NCBI GenBank assembly: GCA_900766555.1
Contig: CAAFVR010000043.1
Span: 1-37,631, forward strand
Direction of reading: 5' to 3'
Length of the DNA stretch: 37,631 nucleotides
Origin: Helicobacteraceae bacterium
GTDB taxonomy: Bacteria; Campylobacterota; Campylobacteria; Campylobacterales; Helicobacteraceae
This document shows, piece after piece, positions 25,934 to 34,234 of this stretch. Made by a program: the position numbers and the translations under genes. The notes under the pieces are model-generated. The model did no database searches and was not told the origin of the DNA. It saw only the letters and a program-made list of their open reading frames with translations. Numbering within the stretch: the stretch's first letter is position 1; each line of letters starts with the position of its first letter.

Positions 25934-25942
25934 AAAATATAA

Positions 25943-26389
25943 ATGAAGCATATTGATATTTTCACAGATGGGTCCTGTTTGAGCAACCCAGGATATGGTG
26001 GCTGGTGCGCGATTTTAAAATACAAAGACAAAGAAAAAGTACTTTGCGGAAGCGAAAAAATGACTACAAATAATCGCATGGAGCTCCAAGCCTTAATCGA
26101 GGCGCTAAAAATGCTAAAAGAACCCTGCAAAATAATGCTTTTCTCAGATTCACAATATGTTGTAAGCGGCATTACAGAATGGCTAAATGGCTGGATTAAG
26201 CGCGGTTTCATCGAGGTTAAAAATCCAGATCTATGGCGCCAATATATAGCGCTAATAAAACCTCATGACATAAATGCCCATTGGGTCAAAGGGCACAACA
26301 ATCATGAAGAAAACGAGCGTTGCGACAAAATAGCAAAAGATAGCGCAATCAAATTGAAAGAAACATATGAGCCAGGACTTTTTAAATAA
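25943..26389 (+). CDS. rnhA: Ribonuclease HI
   Basis: Degrades RNA in RNA-DNA hybrids. The four acidic catalytic residues lie in FTDGSCL, RMELQAL, LFSDSQYV and NERCDKIA, with the basic handle-like GWIKRGF between. It has 148 residues, normal size. AAAGG lies about 12 bases upstream in the tandem repeat. The 3' end overlaps rnc by 23 bases. Confidence 0.95.
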   Translation: MKHIDIFTDGSCLSNPGYGGWCAILKYKDKEKVLCGSEKMTTNNRMELQALIEALKMLKEPCKIMLFSDSQYVVSGITEWLNGWIKRGFIEVKNPDLWRQYIALIKPHDINAHWVKGHNNHEENERCDKIAKDSAIKLKETYEPGLFK

Positions 26390-27044
26390 GATACAAGCAA
26401 AGCTAAATTACAGCTTCAAAAATACGGAATTGCTGCAAATTGCGCTGACGCATAAGTCCATGCGCAATGCCAAAAATAACGAACGGCTCGAATTTCTAGG
26501 CGATGCCGTGCTAGATCTGATAATTGGCGAATTTTTGTACAAAAAATTCCCAAATCACAAAGAAGGCGATTTGTCAAAAATGCGCGCAAGCTTGGTTAAT
26601 GAGCAAAGCTTTGCGAGCCTTGGCAATGCGCTAGATTTGGGGCAATTTATACGCATTTCTATGGCTGAAAATAATGCTGGCGGCAAGTTCAAACCAAGCA
26701 TTATTTCAAGCGCCTTTGAAGCGTTAATTGGCGCGGTATATCTAGATTCAGATCTAGCAAATGCAAAGAAAATTACGCTAAAGCTGCTAAATCAAGTATT
26801 CCCAAATATTGATGTCAAAAATTTATTTCAAGACTACAAAACAGCGCTCCAAGAATTAACCCAAGCCAAGTTCAAAAGCATGCCAAGCTATGAAATATTG
26901 CAAGAAAGCGGCCCAGATCATAAAAAAGACTTTTTGATAGCCCTTTTTGTAAATGAACGCGAGATCGCGCGCGCTAATTCTCATTCAAAAAAGAGCGCGG
27001 AGCAAAAATGCGCCAAAATAGCCTTTGAATTGCTACGAGATTAA
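26367..27044 (+). CDS. rnc: Ribonuclease III
   Basis: A double-strand-specific endonuclease that processes rRNA precursors and sRNA duplexes. The signature NERLEFLGDAVLDLII is near residue 35, a second acidic patch (SAFEALIGAVYLD) lies near 115, and a C-terminal dsRNA-binding domain (about 155-225) ends with KKSAEQKCAKIAFELL. The 225 residues are normal. It starts inside rnhA. Confidence 0.96.
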   Translation: MSQDFLNKIQAKLNYSFKNTELLQIALTHKSMRNAKNNERLEFLGDAVLDLIIGEFLYKKFPNHKEGDLSKMRASLVNEQSFASLGNALDLGQFIRISMAENNAGGKFKPSIISSAFEALIGAVYLDSDLANAKKITLKLLNQVFPNIDVKNLFQDYKTALQELTQAKFKSMPSYEILQESGPDHKKDFLIALFVNEREIARANSHSKKSAEQKCAKIAFELLRD

Positions 27045-27054
27045 GAGAGATTGA

Positions 27055-28149
27055 ATGGATAATTTTGGCAGATTATTTGGCTTTCAAAGCTTTGGTGAAA
27101 GTCATGGCGAAGCGATCGGATGCGTGATTTATGGTATGCCCTCTGGCATAAAAATTGACTTAAAACTCATAGAAAGCGAGCTCTTGCGGCGCCGCGGCGA
27201 TGGGCGCTTTAGCACAAAACGCATCGAACTAGATGAATTTAACATACTTAGCGGCGTATTTAATGGCCTATCAACTGGCACGCCAATTGGAATTACTATC
27301 CCAAATACAAATACTAGATCCGCTGATTATGATGAAATTAAAGATCTTTTCCGCCCTGGACATGCGGATTTTACGTATTTTCATAAATATGGCCTGCGCG
27401 ATTACCGCGGCGGTGGCAGATCTAGCGCTAGAGAAAGTGTCGCGCGCGTGATCGCAGGCGCATTTGCCAAAATGCTTTTAAATGAACTTGATATTAAAAT
27501 TTCTAGCGGAATTTTAAGCGTTGGAGAAATAAAAGCAAGCGAAATTGACTTTGATTTTGCCAAAAAATCAAGCATTTTTGCCCTCGATAAAGCTAAAGAA
27601 AATGCGCAAAAAGAGCTGATCTTAGAACTTAGAAAAAATGGCAATTCAATCGGATCTAGCGTACTTTTAAAAGCAAAAGGCGTCCCAATTGGCCTTGGCG
27701 AAGGACTATATGACAAGCTAGATGCCAGGCTTGGAGCCGCGCTGCTTGGGCTAAATGGCGTAAAGGCCATTTCAATCGGATCTGGCACGCATGCTAGTGA
27801 GAAAACGGGCTTTGAAAATAACGACCAAATGAATGAAAATGGCTTTATCTCAAATAATGCTGGCGGAATCTTAGGCGGCCTTAGCAATGGAAATGATCTT
27901 GAAATCACCGTGCATTTTAAGCCAACTTCAAGTATCAAAATCCCCCAAAAAACGCAAAAAATTGATGGCTCAGTCACAGAATTTATAACAAAAGGGCGCC
28001 ATGATCCCTGCATTGGCATCCGCGGATCTGTGGTGTGCGAAAGCATGTTAGCTATTGTCTTGTGTGATTTTTTGCTACTAAATATGAGCACAAAAGCACA
28101 ACATATAATTAATTTTTATAAAAATGCAAATCATTCTCATTTGATATAA
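27055..28149 (+). CDS. aroC: Chorismate synthase
   Basis: Last step of the shikimate pathway, converting EPSP to chorismate with reduced FMN. GESHGEAIGCVI-type sequence is at the start (FGESHGEAIGCVIYG), with RRRGDGRFSTKR, GGGRSSARESVARV, SNGNDLEI and RHDPCIGIRG further on. The 364 residues are normal. It follows rnc by ten bases. The last codons carry the Fur-box-like site and -10 of the next operon. Confidence 0.97.
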   Translation: MDNFGRLFGFQSFGESHGEAIGCVIYGMPSGIKIDLKLIESELLRRRGDGRFSTKRIELDEFNILSGVFNGLSTGTPIGITIPNTNTRSADYDEIKDLFRPGHADFTYFHKYGLRDYRGGGRSSARESVARVIAGAFAKMLLNELDIKISSGILSVGEIKASEIDFDFAKKSSIFALDKAKENAQKELILELRKNGNSIGSSVLLKAKGVPIGLGEGLYDKLDARLGAALLGLNGVKAISIGSGTHASEKTGFENNDQMNENGFISNNAGGILGGLSNGNDLEITVHFKPTSSIKIPQKTQKIDGSVTEFITKGRHDPCIGIRGSVVCESMLAIVLCDFLLLNMSTKAQHIINFYKNANHSHLI

Positions 28150-28150
28150 T
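28128..28150 (+). promoter_or_regulatory. Fur-box-like operator and -10 box for exbB operon
   Basis: On the minus strand 28142-28128 reads AAATGAGAATGATTT, matching 11 of the 15 central bases of the classical Fur box (TAATGATAATCATTA). A perfect TATAAT follows at 28145-28150. The transcript would start near 28157, with AAGG and the exbB ATG at 28175 next. The operator covers the region just upstream of the -10, as expected for repression by iron-loaded Fur. The whole site lies in the 3' end of aroC. Confidence 0.6.
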
Positions 28151-28174
28151 ATATTTTCAACTACAAGGTTGCAC

Positions 28175-28609
28175 ATGCAGTTTTTAGATATTTTGTCTAG
28201 ATATTTAGACATTGCGATTTTTTCCACGCTTGGTTTTATGGGATTTTTGAGCATTTGGCTAAGCATTGAGCGCATCATTTTCTATGCTAGGGTCAAATTT
28301 TTAGATTACAAAAATGAGCTCGATTTAGAAGAGGGCCTAAGCAAAAATATGACAGCGCTTTATATTATTTACTCAAATGCCCCATATATCGGGCTTTTAG
28401 GCACGGTTGGCGGAATAATATTAACTTTTTATGGCATAAGCCAAGGTAATGAAATTAATGCCAAAAAAATTATGAGTGATCTATCTTTGGCCCTTGAAGC
28501 CACGGGCGCTGGCCTGCTTGTGGCGATCCCAACATTAATGGTCTATAATATTTTTCAGCGCAAAATTGATGTCATTTTATCCCGCTATAAAAGTGCTCAT
28601 GCGTCGTAA
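28175..28609 (+). CDS. exbB: ExbB-type energiser of the TonB system
   Basis: An inner-membrane MotA/TolQ/ExbB proton-channel subunit of 144 residues with three hydrophobic segments. The segment PYIGLLGTVGGIILTFYG and SLALEATGAGLLVAIPTL are the conserved ExbB helices. I start it at ATG 28175, six bases after AAGG. The frame also has a TTG at 28169. It overlaps exbD by 11 bases. It drives TonB using the proton gradient. Confidence 0.92.
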   Translation: MQFLDILSRYLDIAIFSTLGFMGFLSIWLSIERIIFYARVKFLDYKNELDLEEGLSKNMTALYIIYSNAPYIGLLGTVGGIILTFYGISQGNEINAKKIMSDLSLALEATGAGLLVAIPTLMVYNIFQRKIDVILSRYKSAHAS

Positions 28610-28979
28610 ATATCAAGATAGGGGGTTAAATATCATCCCCTTTATTGACATTATTTTAGTGCTTTTAGCAATCGTGCTTAGCATCTCAACTTTTATAGCC
28701 CAGGGCGTAATCCCAGTTGATGTGCCAAAAAGCAGCTCCCAAATCGCGCCAAAAGATGAGCAAAAACTAGTTATCACAATCACAAAAAATAACGAGATTT
28801 ATGCAGATGACATGCCAAAAAGTCTAGATGATATAAAGGCGCAAATAGATGCGCTAGATCCAAAAACGCTAGTTGAGCTTAAAAGCGACAAAGATTCGCG
28901 CTTTGAGATGTTTATAAACATCCTAGATCTGCTAAAAAATAAAAATCATGAAAATTTCGCCATCATTACTAAAAAATAA
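28599..28979 (+). CDS. exbD: ExbD-type energiser of the TonB system
   Basis: 126 residues: a short cytoplasmic N-terminus, one membrane helix with the essential Asp (NIIPFIDIILVLLAI), and a periplasmic domain. The start ATG (RRKYQDRG) is chosen because ExbD proteins begin about here; the frame extends upstream inside exbB. It overlaps tonB by 32 bases. Confidence 0.92.
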   Translation: MRRKYQDRGLNIIPFIDIILVLLAIVLSISTFIAQGVIPVDVPKSSSQIAPKDEQKLVITITKNNEIYADDMPKSLDDIKAQIDALDPKTLVELKSDKDSRFEMFINILDLLKNKNHENFAIITKK

Positions 28980-29670
28980 CAGCGCACATATAACTGGCTT
29001 TATAACCGCGCTTTTACTCTATCTTGGCGCATTTTTAGCCTTTTATAAAACAAATTCATTAATCAAAATCAAAGAAGATGGCGATAAAAAATACACAATA
29101 AAGCTATCTAGCATAGCCAATATCACAAATGAAACGCCTTCTCCCCCCACGCCTGCTAAACCTACGCCGCCAAAGCCGCCAAAACCAATTCCAGTTCCCC
29201 CTAAACCTACGCCAGTTCCAGTTCCACCTAAACCCAAAAATCTACCCATACCACCAAAACCCACGCCAAAGCCGCCAAAGCCACAACAGACATTTCAAAA
29301 AATCACAACTCCGCCAAAGCTCGCAAAAGCTGCACCATCACCTGTTCAATCAATTAATAGCAAAGCTCAGATCCGATTCAATGAAGGCCTAGATGATAGA
29401 TTTTTAAAAGCATTGAGAGATACGATATTAAAATACAACAAATATCCTAGAATCGCGCGAGCAAGGAGGCTTGAGGGCGTTGTGGTACTCTCATTTAATT
29501 TGCACACAAATGGATCTGTGAGCGACATAAAAATACTAGATGGTAGCATAAATTCCTCGCTCCTGCAAGAAGCCGCAAAAAATGCGATTTTAAAAGCCCA
29601 GAGCGAATTTTTAAAACCCAAAAAAATGACCCTAATACGCGTACCCATACGATATGAGTTAAAACGATAG
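28948..29670 (+). CDS. tonB: TonB energy-transducing protein
   Basis: 240 residues with an N-terminal membrane anchor (about 12-30) and a long Pro/Lys region (about 64-118, many PPKPxP units) that spans the periplasm. The C-terminal TonB domain (about 145-240) has YPRIARARRLEGVVVLSF and GSVSDIKILDGS. The Pro-rich DNA is repetitive and could vary in length between strains. It works with ExbB/ExbD to energise the receptor encoded next. Confidence 0.93.
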   Translation: MKISPSLLKNNSAHITGFITALLLYLGAFLAFYKTNSLIKIKEDGDKKYTIKLSSIANITNETPSPPTPAKPTPPKPPKPIPVPPKPTPVPVPPKPKNLPIPPKPTPKPPKPQQTFQKITTPPKLAKAAPSPVQSINSKAQIRFNEGLDDRFLKALRDTILKYNKYPRIARARRLEGVVVLSFNLHTNGSVSDIKILDGSINSSLLQEAAKNAILKAQSEFLKPKKMTLIRVPIRYELKR

Positions 29671-29716
29671 CTGATAGCTTTGGTAGAATTGCCATTTTTG
29701 AAAATTGGAGAAATTG

Positions 29717-31870
29717 TTGCGACATATAATTGGCATCTTTGTTTTAGGCATCGGGATCGGATCTAGCGAGCCCTTCCCCACATCTAGCGACGATTTGAGC
29801 GATAGCGTGCTAAATCCGCCCACTCCACTTGGGCCAAATCAAGAAATTGACATACTAAATAATCAAAATCTGATTTTCCAATCTGAGAATCTCAAAAATA
29901 AAGCTTATGACGAGCTCTATGATGGGCTTTTTTACACGCCGATATTGAATTTTACGAATTTTCACTCCGGAATAAATTATTTTCAGCCCATCAATGCGGA
30001 TCTACGCGGCGGCGGCGATTTGGGCCATGCTAACACAAAAGTTTTGATAGATAATGCGCCGCAAAATCAGCTCTTTGCCACAAATGGCATCTTAGATACG
30101 CAAGGGCTACTTTTGCATGATGAAATAATAGTCCTCCCTGGCGCAAATACCGTGCTTTATGGCAGCGGATCTAGAAATGGCGTAATAATTGCAAAAAGCA
30201 AAAAGCGCTATCGCCAAATTGGGCTAAATTTTGGGCTAACATATTGGCATTTCCCGATTAAAAAAGTCGAATCGCTCTATCAAATCGGCATAAATATGGG
30301 CATGCGAGGTCGATTTATACAAATCTCAAAAGATCTATATTACAGCATACAAAGCAGCTTTAATTTCAAAAATATGCCAAGGCAAAATGACAGCAAAAAG
30401 CTCGCCTCAATGCGCGCATCGCTCCTTTATGACAAAGAACTCTACAAAATCACTTTTGATGTGAGCTCAAATTTAAATCAAGCTAAAACATCGCCTTACA
30501 ATCTTTTTACCCTAAAAGATGATGGCCAAACTGTGCAAAATTTCCCATCGCACAAGACGCAGCACAGATCCGGTGTGGGGGAATTTGATGACACTTTTGC
30601 AAAATATCTCTTAAATATGGGCTTTGAATACAGCTTCATCCAAAGAGGCTTGGTTGAGACAAATGCGTTTTATCAAATACAAAATACCTCGCTAAATTTG
30701 CATGAGCAAAGCACCTGGCTTACAAATAGCTCAAATGCGCTAACTTTTGACAGAGCAAATCAAGATTTCAGCGTTTTTGAAGATTACAAATACGGTAATC
30801 ACATAAAAGTGAGCTACCAGCATGATGATGGACTTTTAATCGTAGGCAGCGACATCATAGTCTCACGCGGGATAAATAAACGACGCGGCCTCGTGCTAAA
30901 AAACGAACTATTTGAAACGCTAGATGCTAGAAAAAGCGAAAATGCAATCTATGCATTTGAAAATTACCGGCTCTTTGATTTTGACCTAGGCTTTGGCGGC
31001 AGATATGAATTCTCAAAATATTTGGGCAAATTCAGCTTCAAAGATACGGATAATTACAAAATCTTTCAAATTAATGATTTCTCAAGCAATTTCGCCCTAA
31101 ATTTCATGCCCAAAATCTCTTTCATAAAAAAGGCCTCGAGATTAGACCTATACGCCAAATATGAGCGCGGCTTCACCTCGCCTACTGCGGATCTACTGCA
31201 CACAAGAATAGTTAGCGAGGCAAGTAATTCTGGGATCAAAAGCGAGACTTTCCACTCCGCTGAGCTTGGCATAAAATATCAAAACAACATTTTAAGCGTT
31301 GGCGCAAACACTTTCTATACACTTAGTAGCAATGAATTTTACATCCTTGGCTATCCAAACAGTTTTGACAAACGCCACATCCCAATTAATCTTGATTTGA
31401 GCCAGCACCTAGGAATTGACCTCCTCCTTGATATGGCATTTTTGGATGAAAGCATAAAACTTAGCCAAAGCATAAGCTACACAGACGCTAGGATCTTGCG
31501 CTCAAAAATCGCTCCAGAACTAAATGGCAAAAGCATCCCAAATGCCCTGCCCTTAAAAGTCACTTTTGATAGCGAATTTGAGTTGCCCTATAGTCTGACT
31601 GGCTGGCTGCAAGCTAGCTTTTTTGGCGGTGCCAAAGATTATGTAAATGCAAATATCCCCTCCCTTTCGCTGCCTTTTATATCTCCACTTTTGGACCTGG
31701 GATTGCGCTACAAAGTGGGCTTTTTGGACATCGGACTTGGCGTAAGAAACGCGATAGGCGTTGTGTATTTTTCATACTATAATTCAGATCCAAGCGATGG
31801 AGTTGGCGGATATAGCTATAGCGCCGCTGCTGGCAGGACATATTTTTTAAATTCGAAATATAAATTCTAG
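29717..31870 (+). CDS. TonB-dependent outer-membrane receptor, probably for heme/iron
   Basis: About 717 residues with a signal peptide (RHIIGIFVLGIGIGSS). A plug domain (LRGGGDLGHANTKVLIDN, then IIVLPGANTVLYGSGSRNGV) is followed by a beta-barrel ending in Phe (YFLNSKYKF), the usual last residue of outer-membrane barrels. In the place of the FRAP...NPNL box of heme receptors it has GFTSPTADLLH and later GIKSETFHSAELG. NQEIDIL near the mature start may be the TonB box. Heme specificity is inferred from the downstream hugZ gene. TTG 29717 is chosen because GGAG lies six bases upstream; TTGs at 29714 and 29705 are alternatives. Confidence 0.82.
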   Translation: MRHIIGIFVLGIGIGSSEPFPTSSDDLSDSVLNPPTPLGPNQEIDILNNQNLIFQSENLKNKAYDELYDGLFYTPILNFTNFHSGINYFQPINADLRGGGDLGHANTKVLIDNAPQNQLFATNGILDTQGLLLHDEIIVLPGANTVLYGSGSRNGVIIAKSKKRYRQIGLNFGLTYWHFPIKKVESLYQIGINMGMRGRFIQISKDLYYSIQSSFNFKNMPRQNDSKKLASMRASLLYDKELYKITFDVSSNLNQAKTSPYNLFTLKDDGQTVQNFPSHKTQHRSGVGEFDDTFAKYLLNMGFEYSFIQRGLVETNAFYQIQNTSLNLHEQSTWLTNSSNALTFDRANQDFSVFEDYKYGNHIKVSYQHDDGLLIVGSDIIVSRGINKRRGLVLKNELFETLDARKSENAIYAFENYRLFDFDLGFGGRYEFSKYLGKFSFKDTDNYKIFQINDFSSNFALNFMPKISFIKKASRLDLYAKYERGFTSPTADLLHTRIVSEASNSGIKSETFHSAELGIKYQNNILSVGANTFYTLSSNEFYILGYPNSFDKRHIPINLDLSQHLGIDLLLDMAFLDESIKLSQSISYTDARILRSKIAPELNGKSIPNALPLKVTFDSEFELPYSLTGWLQASFFGGAKDYVNANIPSLSLPFISPLLDLGLRYKVGFLDIGLGVRNAIGVVYFSYYNSDPSDGVGGYSYSAAAGRTYFLNSKYKF

Positions 31871-31884
31871 ACAAAGGAGATGTT

Positions 31885-32676
31885 ATGACTTATGTAATCA
31901 AACATATGAACGATCATCATGAAAGCGACATGATAGGACTTATCAAAAAATTTGCCAAGCAAGATGCCGTGCAAGCGCAATTATTGGAGGTAGATCTAGA
32001 TGGCCTATTGATTGAATTTTCCACCGCCACAGAAGCTGGGCTAAAACATCGCATCAATTTCCCACAAAAAACCACAAGAGAAGGCCTAAAAGACGCCATA
32101 ATTGACCTTTGCACAAAAGCTCCAAACTCAGGCAAAAATCTCGATATAAATAAACTCAAAGAAGAAATAAAAGAATTCCAAAATAGCTTTACTAGTGCGG
32201 TTCTAGCCACTGTTGATGGCTCTAATTTCCCGCATGCGAGCTATGCGCCGCTGCTAAATCATGATGGCAAAATCTATATTTATATCTCATCTATCGCCGA
32301 ACATCATGCAAATATCAAAGCAAATCCAACAAAAATTAGCCTCTTATACCTCGAAGATAGCGTACATGCAAAAAGCATAATCCTGCGCAAACGCCTATAT
32401 TTCAGCGCAAAAGCAAAAGAAATTTCGCGCGATAGCTCGCTTTTTGATGCCGTGATTTCGCAATACAAAAATAGCTCTGATTCAAGCCTAAAAACCATTG
32501 CAAATTTTGCTGATTTTGCCCTTTTTGAACTCCAGATCGGATCTGGCCGCTTTGTCAAAGGCTTCGGCCAAGCATATGACATATCAGAAAGCGGCGATAT
32601 AGGCCACATAGGCGGCGGAGCCTCCAATCCTCACGCCAAAAACCCACATAACCCCCACGGCCGTCCGCATTCCTAA
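31885..32676 (+). CDS. hugZ: HugZ-family heme oxygenase
   Basis: Opens heme to release iron in the cytoplasm. The fold is a split beta-barrel of the FMN-binding class, unlike HO-1. 263 residues: an N-terminal MTYVIKHMNDHHESD segment, the barrel starting near residue 95 (SFTSAVLATVDGSNFPHASYAP), and the C-terminal GRFVKGFGQAYDI followed by a heme-binding tail. The tail GHIGGGASNPHAKNPHNPHG is rich in His. In H. pylori HugZ a C-terminal His binds the heme iron. AAAGGAGA precedes the ATG. It is the last gene of the TonB operon. Confidence 0.9.
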   Translation: MTYVIKHMNDHHESDMIGLIKKFAKQDAVQAQLLEVDLDGLLIEFSTATEAGLKHRINFPQKTTREGLKDAIIDLCTKAPNSGKNLDINKLKEEIKEFQNSFTSAVLATVDGSNFPHASYAPLLNHDGKIYIYISSIAEHHANIKANPTKISLLYLEDSVHAKSIILRKRLYFSAKAKEISRDSSLFDAVISQYKNSSDSSLKTIANFADFALFELQIGSGRFVKGFGQAYDISESGDIGHIGGGASNPHAKNPHNPHGRPHS

Positions 32677-32912
32677 GCTCCGCGCCGCCTCCCTTCCCCT
32701 TGGCCCCTTGCCCTTTTATCTCTTGTTTGTCTCTCGCCATTTCCCTCGCGGCGCATTCTATCCGGCCGAGCCCGCCACTCTTTACACTCTCTTCTTACTC
32801 TCCGCAGCGCAGATCCGATGTGATGAGCTTAAAAGCCCGCTGACTCCGCACCTCACTCCTTGATTTTAGACCTTTTCCTAGCTATCCGCTCCGTGGCACC
32901 GACAGCAATAAA
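32677..32912. other. Convergent gap, GC-rich and pyrimidine-skewed
   Basis: This 236-base gap separates convergent hugZ and rocD. It is richer in C and G than its surroundings, and 32677-32760 is strongly C/T-skewed on the plus strand. It holds one AGATCCG copy (32813). No convincing ORF, tRNA or hairpin with a T-run was found. It may be decayed coding sequence or a structured RNA; nothing firm can be said. Confidence 0.4.
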
Positions 32913-34100
32913 TCAATTTGATTTTTCAAAAATCTTGCAAATTTTCTCAAAAGCTAGGTCAATTTCAGATTTTGTAATCACAAGTGGCGGGGCAAATCGC
33001 ACTACATAATCATGCGTTTCTTTACACAAAAGGCCTTCTTCTTGCAATTTTTCGCAATAACTTCGCGCTTTTACATGGAGCTCAAGCCCGATAAATAGGC
33101 CTCTGCCTCGGACTTTTTTAATATTGGGATGATTAATTTGCTTCAATTTTGATAAAAAATAATCGCCCAATTCTTTTGATTTTTGCACCAAATGTTCATC
33201 AAAAAGTACATCCAACGCGGCGATTGAAACGGCGCAAGCAAGCGGATTTCCGCCAAAAGTTGAGCCATGACTTCCTGGATTAAACACATCTAAAATATCT
33301 TTATTTGCAACGATTGCTGAAATTGGCATCACGCCGCCGCCAAGCGCCTTGCCCAAAACATACATATCTGGCACCACGCCCTCAAAATCGCAAGCAAATA
33401 AATCGCCAGTCCGCCCAAGCCCCGTTTGTATCTCATCTGCGATAAAAAGAACGCCCTTTTCTTTACATATATTAAAAGCCTCTTTTAGATAACCCTTTGG
33501 CGGAATTATAATGCCAGCTTCGCCCTGTATTGGCTCAACCAAAAATGCCGCCGTATTTTCATTAATCGCCGATTTTAGCGCATCTATATCGCCATACTTA
33601 ATTACTTTTATGCCATCTAAAAATGGCCCAAAATCCCGGCGATAGTCCGCATCTGAGCTAAGCGACAAAGCGCCTAGCGTGCGGCCATGAAAATTATTTT
33701 CACATACTATTATTTGCGCTTTATCAGAGGGGATTTTGCGCTTTTGATAGCCATATCTTCTAGCGGCTTTTAGCGCGCTCTCAACGGCTTCTGCGCCGGT
33801 ATTCATGGGTAAAACCATATCTTTTTTAGTAATTTTGCAAATCTTTTCGCACCAAAGCGCTAGCACATCGCTATAAAATGCGCGCGATAAAAGCGTAATT
33901 TTCTCAGCTTGATTTTTTAGCGCTTCTATGATTTTTGGATGCCTATGCCCTTGATTTAGCGCCGAATAGCTACTTAGCATATCTAGATATTTTGTGCCTT
34001 TTGTGTCCCAAACCCACACGCCAGATCCGCTTGAAATGGTGAGCGGGAGCGGATTGTAATTATTTGCGCTATATTGTTTAGTAAGTTGTATAAAATCCAT
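32913..34100 (-). CDS. rocD: Ornithine aminotransferase
   Basis: A PLP-dependent class III aminotransferase that converts ornithine and 2-oxoglutarate to glutamate semialdehyde and glutamate. Family landmarks in order are SAYSALNQGHRHPKI-type (SSYSALNQGHRHPKI), LPMNTGAEAVESA, NNFHGRT, FIADEIQTGLGRTG, VLGKALGGG with the PLP Lys, and GSHGSTFGGNPLA. 395 residues. The near-identity in layout to Bacillus RocD makes this call firm over acetylornithine aminotransferase. H. pylori has arginase but, as I recall, no RocD, so it may be acquired or a feature of this lineage. GAGG lies six bases upstream of the ATG. It is divergent from por. Confidence 0.92.
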   Translation of the reverse strand: MDFIQLTKQYSANNYNPLPLTISSGSGVWVWDTKGTKYLDMLSSYSALNQGHRHPKIIEALKNQAEKITLLSRAFYSDVLALWCEKICKITKKDMVLPMNTGAEAVESALKAARRYGYQKRKIPSDKAQIIVCENNFHGRTLGALSLSSDADYRRDFGPFLDGIKVIKYGDIDALKSAINENTAAFLVEPIQGEAGIIIPPKGYLKEAFNICKEKGVLFIADEIQTGLGRTGDLFACDFEGVVPDMYVLGKALGGGVMPISAIVANKDILDVFNPGSHGSTFGGNPLACAVSIAALDVLFDEHLVQKSKELGDYFLSKLKQINHPNIKKVRGRGLFIGLELHVKARSYCEKLQEEGLLCKETHDYVVRFAPPLVITKSEIDLAFEKICKIFEKSN

Positions 34101-34124
34101 GATGACCTCAGATATTGTGATTTC

Positions 34125-34148
34125 AATATAGCAATTTCGTTATCATTA
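34125..34148 (-). promoter_or_regulatory. Promoter of rocD with overlapping Fur-like half box
   Basis: TATATT on the minus strand (34130-34125) is a possible -10. Just upstream, TAATGATAACGAAAT (34148-34134) matches 10 of the 15 central Fur-box bases, all in the left half and centre. It also lies about 55 bases upstream of the por -10. Binding by Fur is only a possibility. Confidence 0.35.
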
Positions 34149-34202
34149 TCAAAGTCATTATGGGTTAAAAAAGCCATTTTTCACAAATTAATGTTGTTTG
34201 GG

Positions 34203-34208
34203 TATCAT
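34203..34208 (+). promoter_or_regulatory. -10 box for the por operon
   Basis: TATCAT preceded by TGGG, an extended -10 form. The transcript would start near 34215, then AAGGAT (34223-34228) and the porC ATG at 34235. Confidence 0.45.
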
Positions 34209-34234
34209 TAATCACGTTATTTTAAGGATTTGCA

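Noticed and set aside
25681..26211. 176-aa minus-strand ORF
   Set aside because: It overlaps the LapB-like gene, the tandem repeat and rnhA, and has no recognisable features.
27402..28091. 229-aa minus-strand ORF
   Set aside because: It lies wholly inside aroC, has no ribosome site and a shadow-type composition.
29129..29392. Plus-strand Gln/Pro/Arg-rich ORF in tonB
   Set aside because: Alternate frame of the Pro-rich repeat of tonB.
32555..32740. 61-aa minus-strand ORF at the end of hugZ
   Set aside because: Gly/Arg-rich readthrough of the GC-rich gap, with no start signal and overlap with hugZ.
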